A stretch of DNA of 19,066 nucleotides from Candidatus Saccharimonadota bacterium (GTDB taxonomy: Bacteria > Patescibacteriota > Saccharimonadia > Saccharimonadales > UBA4665), in NCBI GenBank assembly GCA_028289265.1, contig JAQGGU010000095.1, positions 1 through 19,066 on the forward strand. Direction: 5' to 3'. Positions 1 through 6,570 of this stretch are shown in pieces. A program made the position numbers and the translations under genes. Under the pieces are notes generated by a model. The model searched no databases. It was not told the origin of the DNA and saw only the letters and a program-made list of their open reading frames with translations. Each line of letters starts with the position of its first letter. The stretch's first letter is position 1.

Positions 1-3
1 GGC

Positions 4-204
4 ATGACCATCGATGCCCTTGCCGTTGATAGGACCAAAAACACGGCAGTACTCCTCCCTCCATTTCATGTTTCCCGTGAAGCAAATGAAATGAGCGCGC
101 TGCGAAGTTTATACGACCATGCGATGAGCCGGGCGCATACTTTCGAAGAGCAACAGTTAATCCACAGAGCGTGGAGTACAACAGTCGAAGGATTAGAGAG
201 GTAA
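4..204 (+). CDS. Small hypothetical protein, possibly 5'-truncated
   Basis: A 66-residue reading frame that stays open to the left edge of the window, so the ATG at 4 may be internal and the protein longer. A second ATG at 91 is possible. The visible part is soluble-looking, with a helical C-terminal half (residues about 30-66, rich in Ala, Arg, Glu and Leu) and no membrane segment or recognisable motif. Its stop lies 6 bases before the next start, and the GAGAGG just before its stop is probably the ribosome binding site of that next gene, so the two are likely co-transcribed. I do not recognise the family. Confidence 0.5.
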   Translation: MTIDALAVDRTKNTAVLLPPFHVSREANEMSALRSLYDHAMSRAHTFEEQQLIHRAWSTTVEGLER

Positions 205-210
205 ACAACC

Positions 211-1128
211 ATGGGCGCCTTTGAAAGTTCGGCAAGTAGGGACGGAAGATGGGATCGATCCCGCTTGTCCCGCGAACGAGACAAACTGGCGCCCGGAGAG
301 AAAGACATTGTGGCGGCTCAACTATCCAGGACTTTGGGAGCCCTGACGAGGCGCCGGCGCCTGAGTGTACTTACTTCTGGAAACTTAGGTTCTAAGGATA
401 GTGCCCATGACGTATTCTTTATAAAGCCAGATTCCGATGGTAAGCCCGGAGACCCTACATTCGCTTGTAAGCGATTCAGGAAATATGACAACGCGGCACG
501 AGAGCTTGATGCGATTGATATGGCAAAAGAGAGAGGATTCAGGACCCTGGAGCCAGCAAAAATGCCATTGCACGAGGTGGATGGTATTGGCCACATTTTA
601 GTTACACACCAGCTGCCCCGATTCTCCACACTGAACCAGGTGGGATGGCAGGATAGTTATGCTGGCGACGTTACCTATGAATCTCGTATCGCAGCTCCTT
701 TACGAAGTGCTTCAAAGTTCGTGGCAAATATGCACCGCCATGGGATAACGCATGGTGACATGCAGCTTAAGAATTTAGGCCAAATTCCTCCTGGCAGGTT
801 TGTGCTATTTGACCTTGAGGGCGCGCAGTTCGTAGATCCCCAGGCGGCCGCCGAGGATTTAGATTTTCAGGACAGGGCAATAGCAGATGTCGGCACAATG
901 GTCGTTTCTCTGGTAGACCGCGGATACATGTGGAGTTCTAGCGATCGGATGTTCGCCGAAGAGGTTACCCGTAATGTCTTTGACCCTTATCTTGAGGTGT
1001 CAGCTAATACTAACCCCGAAATAGTCGAAAGATTCGAGAGCATTCTAGACGAGGCTAAGCTCGAACGACAGCATGTCCACCCTCAGATGGCGCAGCATGT
1101 TTATCGACAACCGGCCATGGTCGGCTAA
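211..1128 (+). CDS. Kinase-fold protein (aminoglycoside phosphotransferase / lipopolysaccharide kinase-like)
   Basis: A 305-residue protein with the ordered signatures of the protein-kinase-like fold. There is a candidate ATP-binding lysine in FACKRF (K87), a helix-C type glutamate in AARELD (E98), a catalytic loop HGDMQLKN (H181, D183, N188) and a metal-binding D-x-E in FDLEGAQF (D201, E203). HGD-x4-N plus D-x-E is typical of the APH, choline-kinase and RIO/WaaP branches rather than classical Ser/Thr kinases. The first 50 residues are basic and probably disordered. It likely transfers phosphate from ATP, but the substrate cannot be read from sequence. It follows the small gene at 4-204 with a 6-base gap and the ribosome site GAGAGG. 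No membrane segment is seen. The fold is fairly certain; the function is open. Confidence 0.72.
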   Translation: MGAFESSASRDGRWDRSRLSRERDKLAPGEKDIVAAQLSRTLGALTRRRRLSVLTSGNLGSKDSAHDVFFIKPDSDGKPGDPTFACKRFRKYDNAARELDAIDMAKERGFRTLEPAKMPLHEVDGIGHILVTHQLPRFSTLNQVGWQDSYAGDVTYESRIAAPLRSASKFVANMHRHGITHGDMQLKNLGQIPPGRFVLFDLEGAQFVDPQAAAEDLDFQDRAIADVGTMVVSLVDRGYMWSSSDRMFAEEVTRNVFDPYLEVSANTNPEIVERFESILDEAKLERQHVHPQMAQHVYRQPAMVG

Positions 1129-1161
1129 CTATAAGACCAATGTAATGTGGGGCGGCACCGC

Positions 1162-1190
1162 TTGACTGAGGGTTAGTGCTTTATTATGAT
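1162..1190 (+). promoter_or_regulatory. Sigma70-type promoter of the groES-groEL operon
   Basis: TTGACT (1162-1167), 17-base spacer, TATGAT (1185-1190). Both boxes are one mismatch from consensus with ideal spacing. The expected transcription start, about 1197, lies just before the CIRCE operator, so a bound repressor would block initiation. Confidence 0.8.
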
Positions 1191-1202
1191 GATGGATAGG
1201 AA

Positions 1203-1229
1203 TTAGCACTCTCTTACTTAAAGTGCTAA
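1203..1229 (+). promoter_or_regulatory. CIRCE heat-shock operator (HrcA site)
   Basis: TTAGCACTC, 9-base spacer, AAGTGCTAA. The left arm is the exact CIRCE consensus. The right arm differs at its first base (A for G in GAGTGCTAA). It sits between the promoter and the groES ribosome site, the usual place in HrcA-repressed chaperonin operons. HrcA itself is not in this window and must be encoded elsewhere. Confidence 0.92.
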
Positions 1230-1258
1230 TGAGAACCAAGTTAAAAGGAGGAGTACGG

Positions 1259-1525
1259 ATGAGTACAAATATTCAACCGCTAGCAGATTATGTAGTCGCG
1301 CAGGCTGAAGAAGCAGAGAGTAAGACGGCCAGCGGGCTGTACCTACCAGACAACGCCAAGGAAAAGCCTAAGACCGCCAAAGTTGTGGCTGTGGGCCCCG
1401 AGGCGAAGCAGGTGAAGGTCGGTGACCGGATTATTTACAAGAGTTACAGCACGACCGATGTGAAGGTCGGCAAAGACGAGTACATGCTCGTCAAAGAGGA
1501 AGACGTGCTCGCCACGGTCAAATAA
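1259..1525 (+). CDS. groES: Co-chaperonin GroES (Cpn10)
   Basis: An 88-residue cap of the chaperonin chamber. It starts MSTNIQPLADYVV and contains the mobile loop that docks onto GroEL (about residues 17-33, with the hydrophobic LYL of SGLYLPD) and the conserved KVGDRIIY strand. The segment between VVAVG and VKVGD is only about six residues, so the roof hairpin found in many GroES proteins is missing or minimal, which explains the short length (family about 95-100). The start at 1259 is chosen because AAAAGGAGGAG lies just upstream. A GTG at 1223 would fall inside the CIRCE element. First gene of the heat-shock operon. Confidence 0.95.
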   Translation: MSTNIQPLADYVVAQAEEAESKTASGLYLPDNAKEKPKTAKVVAVGPEAKQVKVGDRIIYKSYSTTDVKVGKDEYMLVKEEDVLATVK

Positions 1526-1527
1526 GA

Positions 1528-1650
1528 ATGGCTATTATTGCTTTCATCGTTTTTGTACTATGCTTTACTGTCATAGAAAGACAAAACGTTGAAATCAAAG
1601 CCCAATTAAAGCGCATTGAAGAAAAGCTTGACGGAAAGAAGGAGAAATAA
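1528..1650 (+). CDS. 40-residue membrane micro-protein between groES and groEL
   Basis: A 40-codon frame that exactly fills the space between groES and groEL. It starts two bases after the groES stop (TAAGAATGG) and its stop is two bases before the groEL start. The ribosome site for groEL (AAGGAG) lies inside its last codons. Residues 2-16 (AIIAFIVFVLCFTVI) form one short hydrophobic segment. Residues 17-40 are a highly charged, probably helical tail (ERQNVEIKAQLKRIEEKLD, then GKKEK) with a heptad-like Leu/Ile pattern that could form a coiled coil. It has no good ribosome site of its own, so translation would be coupled to groES. I do not recognise a family. It could alternatively be a coupling leader for groEL, but the membrane-plus-coiled-coil composition favours a real peptide. 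Confidence 0.6.
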   Translation: MAIIAFIVFVLCFTVIERQNVEIKAQLKRIEEKLDGKKEK

Positions 1651-1652
1651 GG

Positions 1653-3299
1653 ATGGCTAAAAAAGTATTTTACGATGATGACGCTCGCCGAAGAGTTCTT
1701 GAGGGAGCAAAAATTTTATACGACGCCGTAAAGACGACTATGGGTCCAAAGGGCCGCAACGTGGTTATCTCTAAGGGTTACGGCGCGCCGACTGTCACGC
1801 ATGACGGTGTGACTGTGGCTAAAGGTGTGGATATCGCCGATGTCGACGACGAAACACTTGGATACAAAGTTGGTGCAGAGCTGATCAAACAGGCTGCTTC
1901 AAAGATGAACGACACGGCCGGAGACGGTACCACCACTGTTACGGTGCTGACGTACCACATCCTGAATGAGGCGAACAAATTAATTGCTGCCGGCCACAAC
2001 CCGATGCTACTGCGCCGCGGCCTTGAAGCTGCTGCACACGATGTTATCGCCAAGCTTGAGACCATGGCCGAGGACATTGAAGGCAACAAGGAACGTGTCG
2101 CCGAAGTCGCAACCATTTCTGCTGGTGACGCCCAGATCGGTAAGCTAATTGCTGATGTTATCGAAAAAGTCGGTAAAGACGGTGTCGTGACTGTCGAAGA
2201 AGGCCAGGGCCTGACGCTCGACAGTGAAGTTGTCGAAGGATTTACCTTTGACCGCGGCTTCGTCTCTCCATACATGGTGACCGACACGGCACGCATGGAG
2301 GCTGTCTACGACAAGCCAGCCATTGTCGTTACCGATAAAAAAATTAGTTCAATCCAAGAGTTTTTGCCACTCCTTGAGAAGCTTGCGCAATCTGGCAGGA
2401 AGGATCTTGTACTTATCTGTGAGGATGTAGAAGGCGAAGCGCTCGGTACTTTGGTGCTCAACCGTCTGAAGGGTGTCTTTAATACCGTAGCTATCAAGGC
2501 GCCATCATTCGGTGATCGCCGCAAGGACACTCTCAATGACATCGCTATCCTGACCGGTGCAACCGTCATCACTGAAGACCAGGGTTACACGTTTGAAAAT
2601 GCTGAACTTGATATGGTTGGTACTGCTCGCCGGGTACTCGCTACCAAGGATGAGACAACCATCATCGAAGGCGCCGGTGAACCGGCCGCTATCCAGGCCC
2701 GCATCGATCAGATCGATGCCCAAATCCAGGCCGCTAGCAGCGAATACGACAAAGAAAACCTCGAGAAGCGGCGTGCTGCACTGCAAGGCAAGGTTGCGGT
2801 CATTAAAGTCGGTGGCGCTACCGAAACTGAGATTGAAGAGAAGAAGTTCCGCGTTGATGATGCCGTAGCCGCCGTTAAGGCTGCCCTCGATGAAGGTATC
2901 GTACCAGGTGGTGGTGTAACACTGATCAACCTTATCGGCACCGTCAAAATTAGTGCCGCTGATGACGCTACCGTTACTGCCGGTAAGCAGCTGTTGCAGC
3001 GCGCGCTTGAACAACCATTCCGCATCCTTCTCACCAACGCCGGCCTCAACGCCGACGAATGGCTGCCGCAGGTTCGTAAGGGCAAGGCAGGGCAAGGCGT
3101 GAACGTCAATGAGCCTGGCCAGCTGGTAGATCTGAAGTCTGCTGGTGTCGTTGACCCAGCCCGTGTGACCAAGGAGGCTCTGCAGAACGCGGTCTCAATC
3201 GCCGGCACGGCTATGACCATGGGTGCGCTCGTGGTTGATGTACCAGAGAAGGCTCCTGCCGGGGGTCCTGATATGGGATCTATGGGCGGGATGATGTAA
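1653..3299 (+). CDS. groEL: Chaperonin GroEL (Cpn60)
   Basis: A full-length 548-residue ATP-driven folding chamber subunit. It begins MAKKVFYDDDARRRVLEGA. The nucleotide-binding region GPKGRNVVI (31-39) is followed by the GDGTTT motif (90-95) and, near the C terminus, by the nucleotide-pocket segment DEGIVPGGG. The apical domain includes the GFTFDRGFVSPYM region. It ends in the Gly/Met-rich tail GGPDMGSMGGMM that projects into the cavity. The start is supported by AAGGAG 9 bases upstream, inside the end of the micro-ORF. It is the last gene of the CIRCE-controlled operon and is followed by an intrinsic terminator. All expected regions are present and no anomaly is visible. Confidence 0.98.
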   Translation: MAKKVFYDDDARRRVLEGAKILYDAVKTTMGPKGRNVVISKGYGAPTVTHDGVTVAKGVDIADVDDETLGYKVGAELIKQAASKMNDTAGDGTTTVTVLTYHILNEANKLIAAGHNPMLLRRGLEAAAHDVIAKLETMAEDIEGNKERVAEVATISAGDAQIGKLIADVIEKVGKDGVVTVEEGQGLTLDSEVVEGFTFDRGFVSPYMVTDTARMEAVYDKPAIVVTDKKISSIQEFLPLLEKLAQSGRKDLVLICEDVEGEALGTLVLNRLKGVFNTVAIKAPSFGDRRKDTLNDIAILTGATVITEDQGYTFENAELDMVGTARRVLATKDETTIIEGAGEPAAIQARIDQIDAQIQAASSEYDKENLEKRRAALQGKVAVIKVGGATETEIEEKKFRVDDAVAAVKAALDEGIVPGGGVTLINLIGTVKISAADDATVTAGKQLLQRALEQPFRILLTNAGLNADEWLPQVRKGKAGQGVNVNEPGQLVDLKSAGVVDPARVTKEALQNAVSIAGTAMTMGALVVDVPEKAPAGGPDMGSMGGMM

Positions 3300-3307
3300 G
3301 GAGGGTA

Positions 3308-3334
3308 ATGAGAGAACCGATATGGTTCTCTCAT
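3308..3334 (+). terminator. Hairpin directly after groEL, no U-tract
   Basis: A perfect 11-base inverted repeat, ATGAGAGAACC and GGTTCTCTCAT, with a 5-base loop, starting 9 bases after the groEL stop. No T-run follows, so it is more likely a 3'-end stabilising or pausing hairpin than a terminator by itself. The real terminator lies 30 bases further on. Confidence 0.5.
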
Positions 3335-3362
3335 CGCTTCGCTGCTCTTTCCTTATAGCTGA

Positions 3363-3397
3363 AAAAATACCCCGGAAGTAAATACCGGGGTATTTTT
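3363..3397 (+). terminator. Intrinsic terminator of the groES-groEL operon
   Basis: A perfect 13-base stem, AAAAATACCCCGG and CCGGGGTATTTTT, with a 9-base loop. The GC-rich core with a T-run in the 3' arm is a classic rho-independent terminator. The A-run on the 5' side makes it potentially bidirectional. Confidence 0.9.
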
Positions 3398-3561
3398 AAA
3401 TGTATTGATTTTATCCCCACATGCATTCATGGGGCTACTTCTTCCTCTGAGACTGAAAGAAGAACTTAGAAATGAATTCTAAGGTTTTAAATTTAATCGG
3501 CTTTCGTCTCCATTAGCTTTCGGGAATGAAGCTTCACGGGGCTTATGGTTAAACTAATTAG
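3398..3561. other. Non-coding spacer between the groEL terminator and the next promoter
   Basis: No credible reading frame is seen. It holds a small perfect hairpin, CTTAGAA-ATGAA-TTCTAAG (3465-3483), followed by GGTTTT, which might be a weak terminator. It also holds an imperfect direct repeat, TTCATGGGGCT (3426-3436) and TTCACGGGGCT (3533-3543). Neither has an obvious function. A small RNA cannot be excluded but no promoter is visible for one. Confidence 0.35.
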
Positions 3562-3590
3562 TTGAATATACGAAAAGAAGAGGGTATAAT
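3562..3590 (+). promoter_or_regulatory. Sigma70-type promoter, leaderless arrangement
   Basis: TTGAAT (3562-3567), 17-base spacer, perfect TATAAT (3585-3590). Only 8 bases separate the -10 box from the ATG at 3599, so the expected transcription start falls at or next to the start codon and leaves no room for a Shine-Dalgarno sequence. Confidence 0.8.
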
Positions 3591-3598
3591 AGCAAATT

Positions 3599-4147
3599 AT
3601 GAAACTATTTGGGCGTAAAAATTCTGACCAAAACGCTGTTCCAGCTGATTTGCAGCAATATTACAGTAGTGGAGGATCAAATGCAGGGAAGTGGATCCTG
3701 CGCGTAGGTCTTTTCGTGGTTGTTTTGGCAATCTTAGTTGGTGGTGGCATCTGGCTGTTCAATAAATTGTCAGATAAGAATAGCACGACTGCGACGCAGT
3801 CGACCAGTAGCCAGCAAGAGGCTGAGCGGAAGGCTGCCGAAGACAAGACTAAGGCAGAAGATGCCGCTAAAAAGGCTGCTGAAGAGGCTAAAGCCGCTGA
3901 AGCTCGCAAGAAGGCAGCAGATGAACTTGCCCGGAAGAAAGCCGCCGAAGGGACTAACCAGGGTGCTGCCACTCCTACAACTGGCGCAGATGGTGTCTCC
4001 GGTAGCACCACTTCTCCTCAGTCAACTTCAACTACTGAACTTCCAAACAGCGGACCAGGAGCAATACTTGCCGGTTTATTCGCTGGTGCGACAGCCTTTG
4101 GTACGCTTCTGCATTCAATCTTCCTCCGCCGCCGTCAGACTCGCTAA
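3599..4147 (+). CDS. TolA-like anchored surface protein with LPNSG sorting-like tail
   Basis: A 182-residue protein in four parts. A short cytoplasmic head is followed by one membrane helix (about 32-54, WILRVGLFVVVLAILVGGGI). Then comes a long Ala/Lys/Glu-rich helix (about 73-118) of repeated KKAAEE-type units like the TolA stalk, and a Thr/Ser/Gly-rich linker (119-146). The end has ELPNSGPG (147-154), a hydrophobic stretch (about 155-175) and a final FLRRRQTR. This end has the layout of a sortase signal (LPxTG, hydrophobic helix, positive tail) with Ser in place of Thr. The N-terminal helix could be a non-cleaved anchor, giving a protein tethered at both ends. It reads from a leaderless promoter and ends at a bidirectional terminator. 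The function is probably envelope or surface related; no precise role is claimed. Confidence 0.7.
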   Translation: MKLFGRKNSDQNAVPADLQQYYSSGGSNAGKWILRVGLFVVVLAILVGGGIWLFNKLSDKNSTTATQSTSSQQEAERKAAEDKTKAEDAAKKAAEEAKAAEARKKAADELARKKAAEGTNQGAATPTTGADGVSGSTTSPQSTSTTELPNSGPGAILAGLFAGATAFGTLLHSIFLRRRQTR

Positions 4148-4165
4148 TACTACCTCCCGAATAGT

Positions 4166-4192
4166 AAAACGACCTCTTACGGAGGTCGTTTT
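4166..4192. terminator. Bidirectional intrinsic terminator
   Basis: AAAACGACCTC, 5-base loop, GAGGTCGTTTT. The perfect 11-base stem has T-runs in both directions. It lies between two convergent genes and can end both transcripts. Confidence 0.9.
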
Positions 4193-4212
4193 AGTTTTAT
4201 GGCTTAGTTATC

Positions 4213-4665
4213 TTAAGCTTGGTTCTGCTGCGTGAAATAGTTGATCTCGTTTACGATGTCGAGCAGGGCCTGGGCGCGCTCTTTGTCGTTTTCGATCTGC
4301 TGTGCAGCTTCGTAAGCCATTTTGATGAGGCCATGGTTGTCAGAAGCCTGGATCATCATCATGGTGGTACGGAATTTCTCTACTGGATTTTGCTCAAGGT
4401 GGTCGATGAGTGGAGTTAAGGCTTGCAAGGCATCTTGCTTGATGTCAAGCAGCTCGTCTGTCGGCGCACCGCTCTTTTGCGCTTTGCGTGGAAGCACTGC
4501 TTCGAGATTGCCGAGCTCTGTATCAGTTTGCTGGGGAGCGTCCGGTGCTCCTCCTACTATGCTCTGGTTGTCATTATTGTTGTCGTCCTGGCCAAAACCT
4601 CCGGCTACCGGAAGATTGATCTGACCGTTATCGTCGTTGTCGTTGTGCTCGTCATGCCCAAACAT
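4213..4665 (-). CDS. Acidic hypothetical protein with disordered N terminus
   Basis: A 150-residue protein. The first 45 residues are Asp/Asn/Gly/Gln-rich and almost certainly disordered (MFGHDEHNDNDDNGQ). Residues about 48-150 are predicted helical, with pieces such as LLDIKQDALQALTPLIDHLEQ and ENDKERAQALLDIVNEINYF that suggest a small helical bundle. It has no membrane segment or signal peptide. The start is preceded on the coding strand by TAGGGGGGGAATATC, an all-G variant of a ribosome binding site. It is convergent with the TolA-like gene and divergent from the PGI/PMI gene. I do not recognise the family; it may be specific to this lineage. Confidence 0.65.
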   Translation of the reverse strand: MFGHDEHNDNDDNGQINLPVAGGFGQDDNNNDNQSIVGGAPDAPQQTDTELGNLEAVLPRKAQKSGAPTDELLDIKQDALQALTPLIDHLEQNPVEKFRTTMMMIQASDNHGLIKMAYEAAQQIENDKERAQALLDIVNEINYFTQQNQA

Positions 4666-4729
4666 GATATTCCCCCCCTAGAGTGATTTCTTAGCGTAAA
4701 TTTCGTTGGCTTCACGCTTTTGATTTACA

Positions 4730-4742
4730 ATACATGTATAAT
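4730..4742 (+). promoter_or_regulatory. -10 box and palindrome in a divergent promoter region
   Basis: TATAAT (4737-4742) upstream of the PGI/PMI gene overlaps a perfect 10-base palindrome, ATACATGTAT (4730-4739). The opposite strand offers TATTAT (4738-4743) for the divergent gene. No convincing -35 box is seen on either strand. The palindrome may be an operator or just AT-rich chance. Confidence 0.45.
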
Positions 4743-4790
4743 ATCAGAATTTAAGCACAAGCAATAGTACTAGTAATTCTAGGGGGTAAA

Positions 4791-5822
4791 ATGCTCGACG
4801 ACCTAAAAATGATCCATGACCGCGACGCTGATGACGCGCTTGGAGTAGCCGAAAAACAGTGGCAGCAACTCCAGCATCGTTATGAAGTCGACCTGGCAGG
4901 GTTCGGCGATATAGCGAATGTTATCGTGGCGGGTATGGGCGGTTCGGCATTTCCGGCCGGGTTTTTGCGCAGCTGGCCGGGTACGTTAGTGCCGCTCGAG
5001 GTAGTACGCGATTATAATATTCCTTCGTATGTAAACGAAAAAACCCTGTTCATCTCGTCCAGCTATTCAGGTAACACCGAAGAAACATTAGCGGCCATCA
5101 AAGAAGCTGAGGCAGCCCATGCGCAGATCGCTGTGGTTGCAGCAGGGGGTAAGCTAGCGGCCTACGCTAAAGAGAAAGGCTACCCGCTGTATACGATTCC
5201 TGGAGGCATCCAGCCGCGCATGTCATCTTTCTACTTCCTGGCTGCGCTCGTACAACTCCTTGAACCTTTAGGGCTTGTGCCACACGGAAGTGACGTCGAA
5301 CTCCAAGCAGCCGGCGAATGGCTCAAAGACCAGACTGCTTCCTGGCGCGCGGAAGTGCCCACGAGGGATAATTCGGCCAAGCAGTTGGCACAGGAGCTGA
5401 TGGGCAAATCGGTCGTCATATACAGCGGCCCGAAACTGTTTCCGGTAGCAAACAAATGGAAAATCTGTTGCAACGAAAATGCAAAGAATGTCGCTTGGGT
5501 AAACCAATATCCAGAGTTCAACCACAACGAGTTTATTGGATGGAGTAGCCATCCGGTAGACAAACCGTACGCCGTAGTTGAAATACGGTCAAACCTTGAA
5601 CATGAACGGGTTCAAAAACGCTTCGTTGTCAGTGAGCGCTTACTTTCTGGAAAGCGTCCGGCTCCAGAGGTAGTAGAGCCTAAGGGCGAAACTCTTATCC
5701 AGCAGTTGCTTTGGGCGGCTAACTTTGGTGATTTTACGACACTCTATCTCGCGCTGCTCAACGGCCTAAACCCTACCCCCGTAGGCCTCGTAGAACGCCT
5801 CAAGGTCGAACTCGACAGCTAA
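4791..5822 (+). CDS. Bifunctional phosphoglucose/phosphomannose isomerase (SIS domain)
   Basis: A 343-residue enzyme of the bifunctional PGI/PMI family, which interconverts glucose 6-phosphate or mannose 6-phosphate with fructose 6-phosphate. The first SIS half has GMGGSAFPA (48-56) and the phosphate-binding loop SYSGNTEETL (91-100). The second half has YPEFNHNEFIGW (240-251), matching the region that holds the catalytic Glu in this family, and the C-terminal LNGLNPTPVGLVERLK. Length fits the family (about 300-350). The start is supported by CTAGGGGG 6 bases upstream. It is divergent from the acidic protein. In a reduced genome it would be the only such isomerase linking sugar phosphates to nucleotide-sugar supply; that last point is inference. 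Confidence 0.9.
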   Translation: MLDDLKMIHDRDADDALGVAEKQWQQLQHRYEVDLAGFGDIANVIVAGMGGSAFPAGFLRSWPGTLVPLEVVRDYNIPSYVNEKTLFISSSYSGNTEETLAAIKEAEAAHAQIAVVAAGGKLAAYAKEKGYPLYTIPGGIQPRMSSFYFLAALVQLLEPLGLVPHGSDVELQAAGEWLKDQTASWRAEVPTRDNSAKQLAQELMGKSVVIYSGPKLFPVANKWKICCNENAKNVAWVNQYPEFNHNEFIGWSSHPVDKPYAVVEIRSNLEHERVQKRFVVSERLLSGKRPAPEVVEPKGETLIQQLLWAANFGDFTTLYLALLNGLNPTPVGLVERLKVELDS

Positions 5823-5849
5823 GCTACAGATAGGCTTGTGCACCACGCT

Positions 5850-5858
5850 TGCTATAAT
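5850..5858 (+). promoter_or_regulatory. Extended -10 promoter, leaderless arrangement
   Basis: TGCTATAAT is an extended -10 (TG-n-TATAAT) with the TATAAT at 5853-5858. Eight bases separate it from the ATG at 5867. No -35 box is evident, as is usual for extended -10 promoters. Confidence 0.75.
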
Positions 5859-5866
5859 AAACACAC

Positions 5867-6544
5867 ATGGCTGATTTACAACGCAACTCGCTTCGCCTCG
5901 GTGGAGCACTGCTTTTGTCGAGTGCTCTTAGCCTTGGCCTCTTAATAGCAGGCGCCAGGAGCGGTGAAGATAGCTACGCTTACATGGGATGGAACTTGTT
6001 CCTAGCCTGGTTGCCGTTAGCATTTATGTTCTGGTTACTAAAAATCCTTCGGCGCGCCCGCTGGTCGAGCTGGGAGGGTATAGGTGTAAGCCTTTTGTGG
6101 CTTGGATTTTTACCAAACAGTTTTTATCTGATCAGCGACCTCATTCATATCCAGGAGTCACCTCAGAGTGAAGTGCTCTATGACGCTGTAATGTTCACAT
6201 CATTTTCCCTCAACGGCATGCTGCTTGGATACATCAGTTTATATCTGTTCCATGTCCAGCTTCGCAGACGCATTTCCTCGAATATGACCCGATTCATCAT
6301 TGGTATGACGCTATTCCTATGCAGCTTCGCGATTTATCTCGGCCGTGACCTGCGCTGGAATACCTGGGACGTCTTCGTAAACCCGGCCGGACTACTTTTT
6401 GACCTATCGAACAGGTTTATTAGCCCATTTTCTTACCCCCGGATGTTTATAACTACGGGCATATTTTTTGTGCTGTTGACTACCATGTACTATGTCGGCT
6501 GGAACATTGTTCGGGTGCTCCGATACTCGCAGACTTCGAAGTAG
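5867..6544 (+). CDS. DUF1361 integral membrane protein
   Basis: A 225-residue protein with about six membrane helices (roughly 13-30, 40-60, 72-92, 103-128, 140-158 and 190-215). Family-type sequences are visible: NLFLAWLPLAFMFWLL, LGFLPNSFYLISDLIHI and LGRDLRWNTWD, the pattern of DUF1361 membrane proteins. Charged residues are kept near the helix ends, including D/H in SDLIHI and R/W in the RDLRWNTWD loop. No biochemical function is established for the family as far as I know. It is transcribed from its own extended -10 promoter with no ribosome site. The argS promoter overlaps the sequence right after its stop. Confidence 0.82.
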   Translation: MADLQRNSLRLGGALLLSSALSLGLLIAGARSGEDSYAYMGWNLFLAWLPLAFMFWLLKILRRARWSSWEGIGVSLLWLGFLPNSFYLISDLIHIQESPQSEVLYDAVMFTSFSLNGMLLGYISLYLFHVQLRRRISSNMTRFIIGMTLFLCSFAIYLGRDLRWNTWDVFVNPAGLLFDLSNRFISPFSYPRMFITTGIFFVLLTTMYYVGWNIVRVLRYSQTSK

Positions 6545-6553
6545 GCCGGCCTC

Positions 6554-6562
6554 TGTTATAAT
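6554..6562 (+). promoter_or_regulatory. Extended -10 promoter of argS, leaderless arrangement
   Basis: TGTTATAAT is an extended -10 with TATAAT at 6557-6562. The next 8 bases are AGGGGACA, then the ATG at 6571. If transcription starts at the usual distance, the AGGGG cannot serve as a full ribosome site. Confidence 0.75.
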
Positions 6563-6570
6563 AGGGGACA

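Noticed and set aside
1223..1258. GTG start for groES at 1223
   Set aside because: It lies in the right arm of CIRCE, has no ribosome site, and the ATG at 1259 has an excellent one and matches the family's N terminus.
2505..3334. Long reverse-strand open frames inside groEL (2505-3095 and 2708-3334)
   Set aside because: They are antisense shadows of a strongly conserved gene. Their translations have no domain character.
3398..3598. tRNA, riboswitch or CRISPR repeat in the groEL downstream spacer
   Set aside because: No cloverleaf or regularly spaced repeats. Only one small hairpin and one imperfect direct repeat were found. No tRNA gene or CRISPR array was recognised elsewhere in the window either.
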